From contig JADLCG010000206.1 in the NCBI GenBank assembly GCA_020847355.1, positions 1-6,493 on the forward strand: a stretch of 6,493 bases of DNA, written 5' to 3'. Of this stretch, positions 5,736 through 6,493 are shown piece by piece (positions within the stretch are counted from its first letter, which is position 1; every line of letters begins with the position of its first letter). The translations under genes and the position numbers were made by a program. The notes beneath the pieces are model-generated. The model was given only the letters and a program-made list of their open reading frames with translations. It was not told the origin of the DNA and ran no database searches. This stretch comes from Anaerolineales bacterium (GTDB taxonomy: Bacteria > Chloroflexota > Anaerolineae > Anaerolineales > Villigracilaceae).

Positions 5736-6211
5736 TGACTTCCAACCTTCCTGCTAGCGCTCCAACTCCAACCACGCCGTTTGACGATGCGGCCACGCCG
5801 CGCATTCGCATTGGCTTGGCTCTCAGCGCGATTGGCTTCATCCTTTTTGCCGTTGGCGCTAAACCGGATTGGTTCGGCTGGGATCGAAGCCCCGTCGTCG
5901 GGTTTGTTCAAATTCTAGTCTTCCTCGCTGGGCTGGCTATGCTTTGCCTGGGCGGCTACATTGGGCTTTCAACGCTGTGGTGGGGCTATGAGCGTACGAT
6001 TATTTCGGAACTTGGCACACGCCTCGCGGCGACTGGTTATGTCGTGACCGTCTTCACCGGCTTGGCAGATATTTTCGGCATGGGTTCGCAGTCTTTTCCG
6101 CAAACGCCGTATTTTGGTCCCTGGCAGGCGACCGGCGTACTCATTGGGCAGGGGATTATCGCCCTGGGCTTTTTACTATTTCTCCCATATCACCCGAAAA
6201 AAATCAGCTAA
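5735..6211 (+). CDS. Four-helix membrane protein of unknown function
   Basis: I do not recognise this 158-residue protein. It has a Pro/Thr-rich polar N-terminus (1-22) and then four likely transmembrane segments at about 24-42, 54-78, 97-116 and 131-151, ending in a short basic tail (PYHPKKIS). Between helices 2 and 3 is an ERTIISELGTR stretch that should be a short soluble loop. There is no cleavable signal peptide and no cofactor or catalytic motif. Its ATG overlaps the dipeptidase stop (TAATG, 5733-5737) and it has no clear Shine-Dalgarno of its own, which points to translational coupling with the dipeptidase. Its last three codons form one arm of the hairpin shared with the convergent gene. 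The hydrophobic pattern and open length make a real gene very likely; a function cannot be assigned. Confidence 0.8.
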   Translation: MTSNLPASAPTPTTPFDDAATPRIRIGLALSAIGFILFAVGAKPDWFGWDRSPVVGFVQILVFLAGLAMLCLGGYIGLSTLWWGYERTIISELGTRLAATGYVVTVFTGLADIFGMGSQSFPQTPYFGPWQATGVLIGQGIIALGFLLFLPYHPKKIS

Positions 6212-6232
6212 GCGACTATTTGACGCTTAGCT
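6197..6232 (-). terminator. Intrinsic terminator of the nitroreductase gene, built into two coding ends
   Basis: AGCTAAGCG (6206-6214) and CGCTTAGCT (6224-6232) form a perfect 9-bp stem with a 9-base loop. In the leftward transcript the stem is followed after two bases by seven U's (complement of A's at 6203-6197), a good intrinsic terminator for the gene at 6216-6493. In the rightward transcript no T-run follows (TCACCCTG), so it would end that operon poorly. The leftward stop codon lies in the loop and the rightward one (6209-6211) in the stem. Confidence 0.8.
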
Positions 6233-6493
6233 TCACCCTGAATACCGGATATTCAGCCGAAATCTTTTCAAACTCTTCCAGCGGGGCGTTTTTATTTATC
6301 GGAATGTGCGGTCTGGCGCCCGGCGCAATTTGCAAATAGGCTTTGATGATGGGCGCGCGCTCCGCAATATTTACTTCTTCCAGAATTACTTCCTCTTGAA
6401 TGCCGTGAATCAAGCGCGCTTTACCTTCGTTGGCTTTAAGATTTAATACCCAATTGGCGTCCTTTCCCAGCATGGAGACGAGATACCGCTCTC
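6216..6493 (-). CDS. Deazaflavin (F420)-dependent nitroreductase family protein (5' partial)
   Basis: This is the C-terminal 91 residues of a small protein whose frame remains open to the right edge. The ATG at 6473 is internal, because the codons before it (E-R-Y-L-V-S) continue the conserved strand RYLVSMLG. The pattern RYLVSMLG, then NWVLNLKANEG, a basic/hydrophobic strand with HG, EEVNIAERAPIIKAYL, and PGARPHIPI followed by FEKISAEYPVFRV matches what I recall of the Ddn-like nitroreductase/F420-quinone reductase family (about 130-160 residues, split-barrel fold). These enzymes use the deazaflavin F420 or a flavin to reduce nitro compounds or quinones. The cofactor-binding N-terminal half is outside the window, so cofactor choice cannot be judged. 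It converges on the membrane protein gene with 4 bases between stop codons and has its own terminator. Confidence 0.75.
   Translation of the reverse strand, partial: ERYLVSMLGKDANWVLNLKANEGKARLIHGIQEEVILEEVNIAERAPIIKAYLQIAPGARPHIPINKNAPLEEFEKISAEYPVFRVKLSVK

Noticed and set aside
5588..5911. Leftward open frame antisense to the dipeptidase/membrane protein junction
   Set aside because: Overlaps two supported genes entirely and has no recognisable motif.

Overview
The window looks like a chromosomal stretch from a free-living bacterium of intermediate GC. The protein styles (a cobaltochelatase-type ChlI/ChlD pair, a four-domain S1 protein, an M19 dipeptidase and an F420/deazaflavin-type nitroreductase) are most like Chloroflexota, probably Anaerolineae. 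That placement rests on protein resemblance recalled from memory, not on a marker gene. Coding density is very high, no gap exceeds 150 bases, and there is no mobile element, tRNA, rRNA or CRISPR array.

Layout: (1) 1-1149 (+) is the C-terminal 382 residues of a DadA-type FAD-dependent oxidoreductase whose Rossmann N-terminus lies left of the window. A strong bidirectional hairpin terminator (1153-1182) separates it from (2) a leftward chelatase locus, 3259 down to 1191. This locus reads as an AAA+ small subunit (ChlI/BchI/CobS-like, 3259-2150) followed by a von Willebrand A (VWA) module (ChlD/CobT-like, stop at 1191) in the -1 frame. (3) A 142-bp divergent promoter region follows. (4) A rightward four-domain S1 RNA-binding protein (3402-4601) has its own near-consensus promoter and intrinsic terminator. 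(5) A rightward pair follows: an M19 (renal-type) dipeptidase (4644-5735) and a four-helix membrane protein of unknown function (5735-6211), overlapping by one base. (6) A leftward, right-truncated deazaflavin-dependent nitroreductase (6216-6493) converges on them and shares a hairpin with the preceding gene.

The most interesting object is the junction inside the chelatase locus. The small-subunit frame runs into nine consecutive A residues (2163-2155 on the minus strand), which contain an in-phase A AAA AAA heptamer. It then stops one codon later (TAA 2152-2150). The VWA frame is exactly -1 relative to it and is open through the heptamer, with no start codon before the ATG at 2099. A -1 ribosomal frameshift, or slippage by RNA polymerase adding one A, would make a 689-residue ChlD-like protein (AAA+, acidic/proline-rich linker, VWA). 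Normal termination would make a 369-residue ChlI-like protein. One gene would then supply both the small and medium subunits of a metal chelatase, most likely the cobalt chelatase of cobalamin synthesis with a CobN encoded elsewhere. I recall a published proposal of this arrangement for chlD genes of cobalamin producers (I. Antonov, about 2020), so the principle is known, but this locus is a clear candidate. The caveat is that a one-base error in a 9-base homopolymer would give the same appearance.
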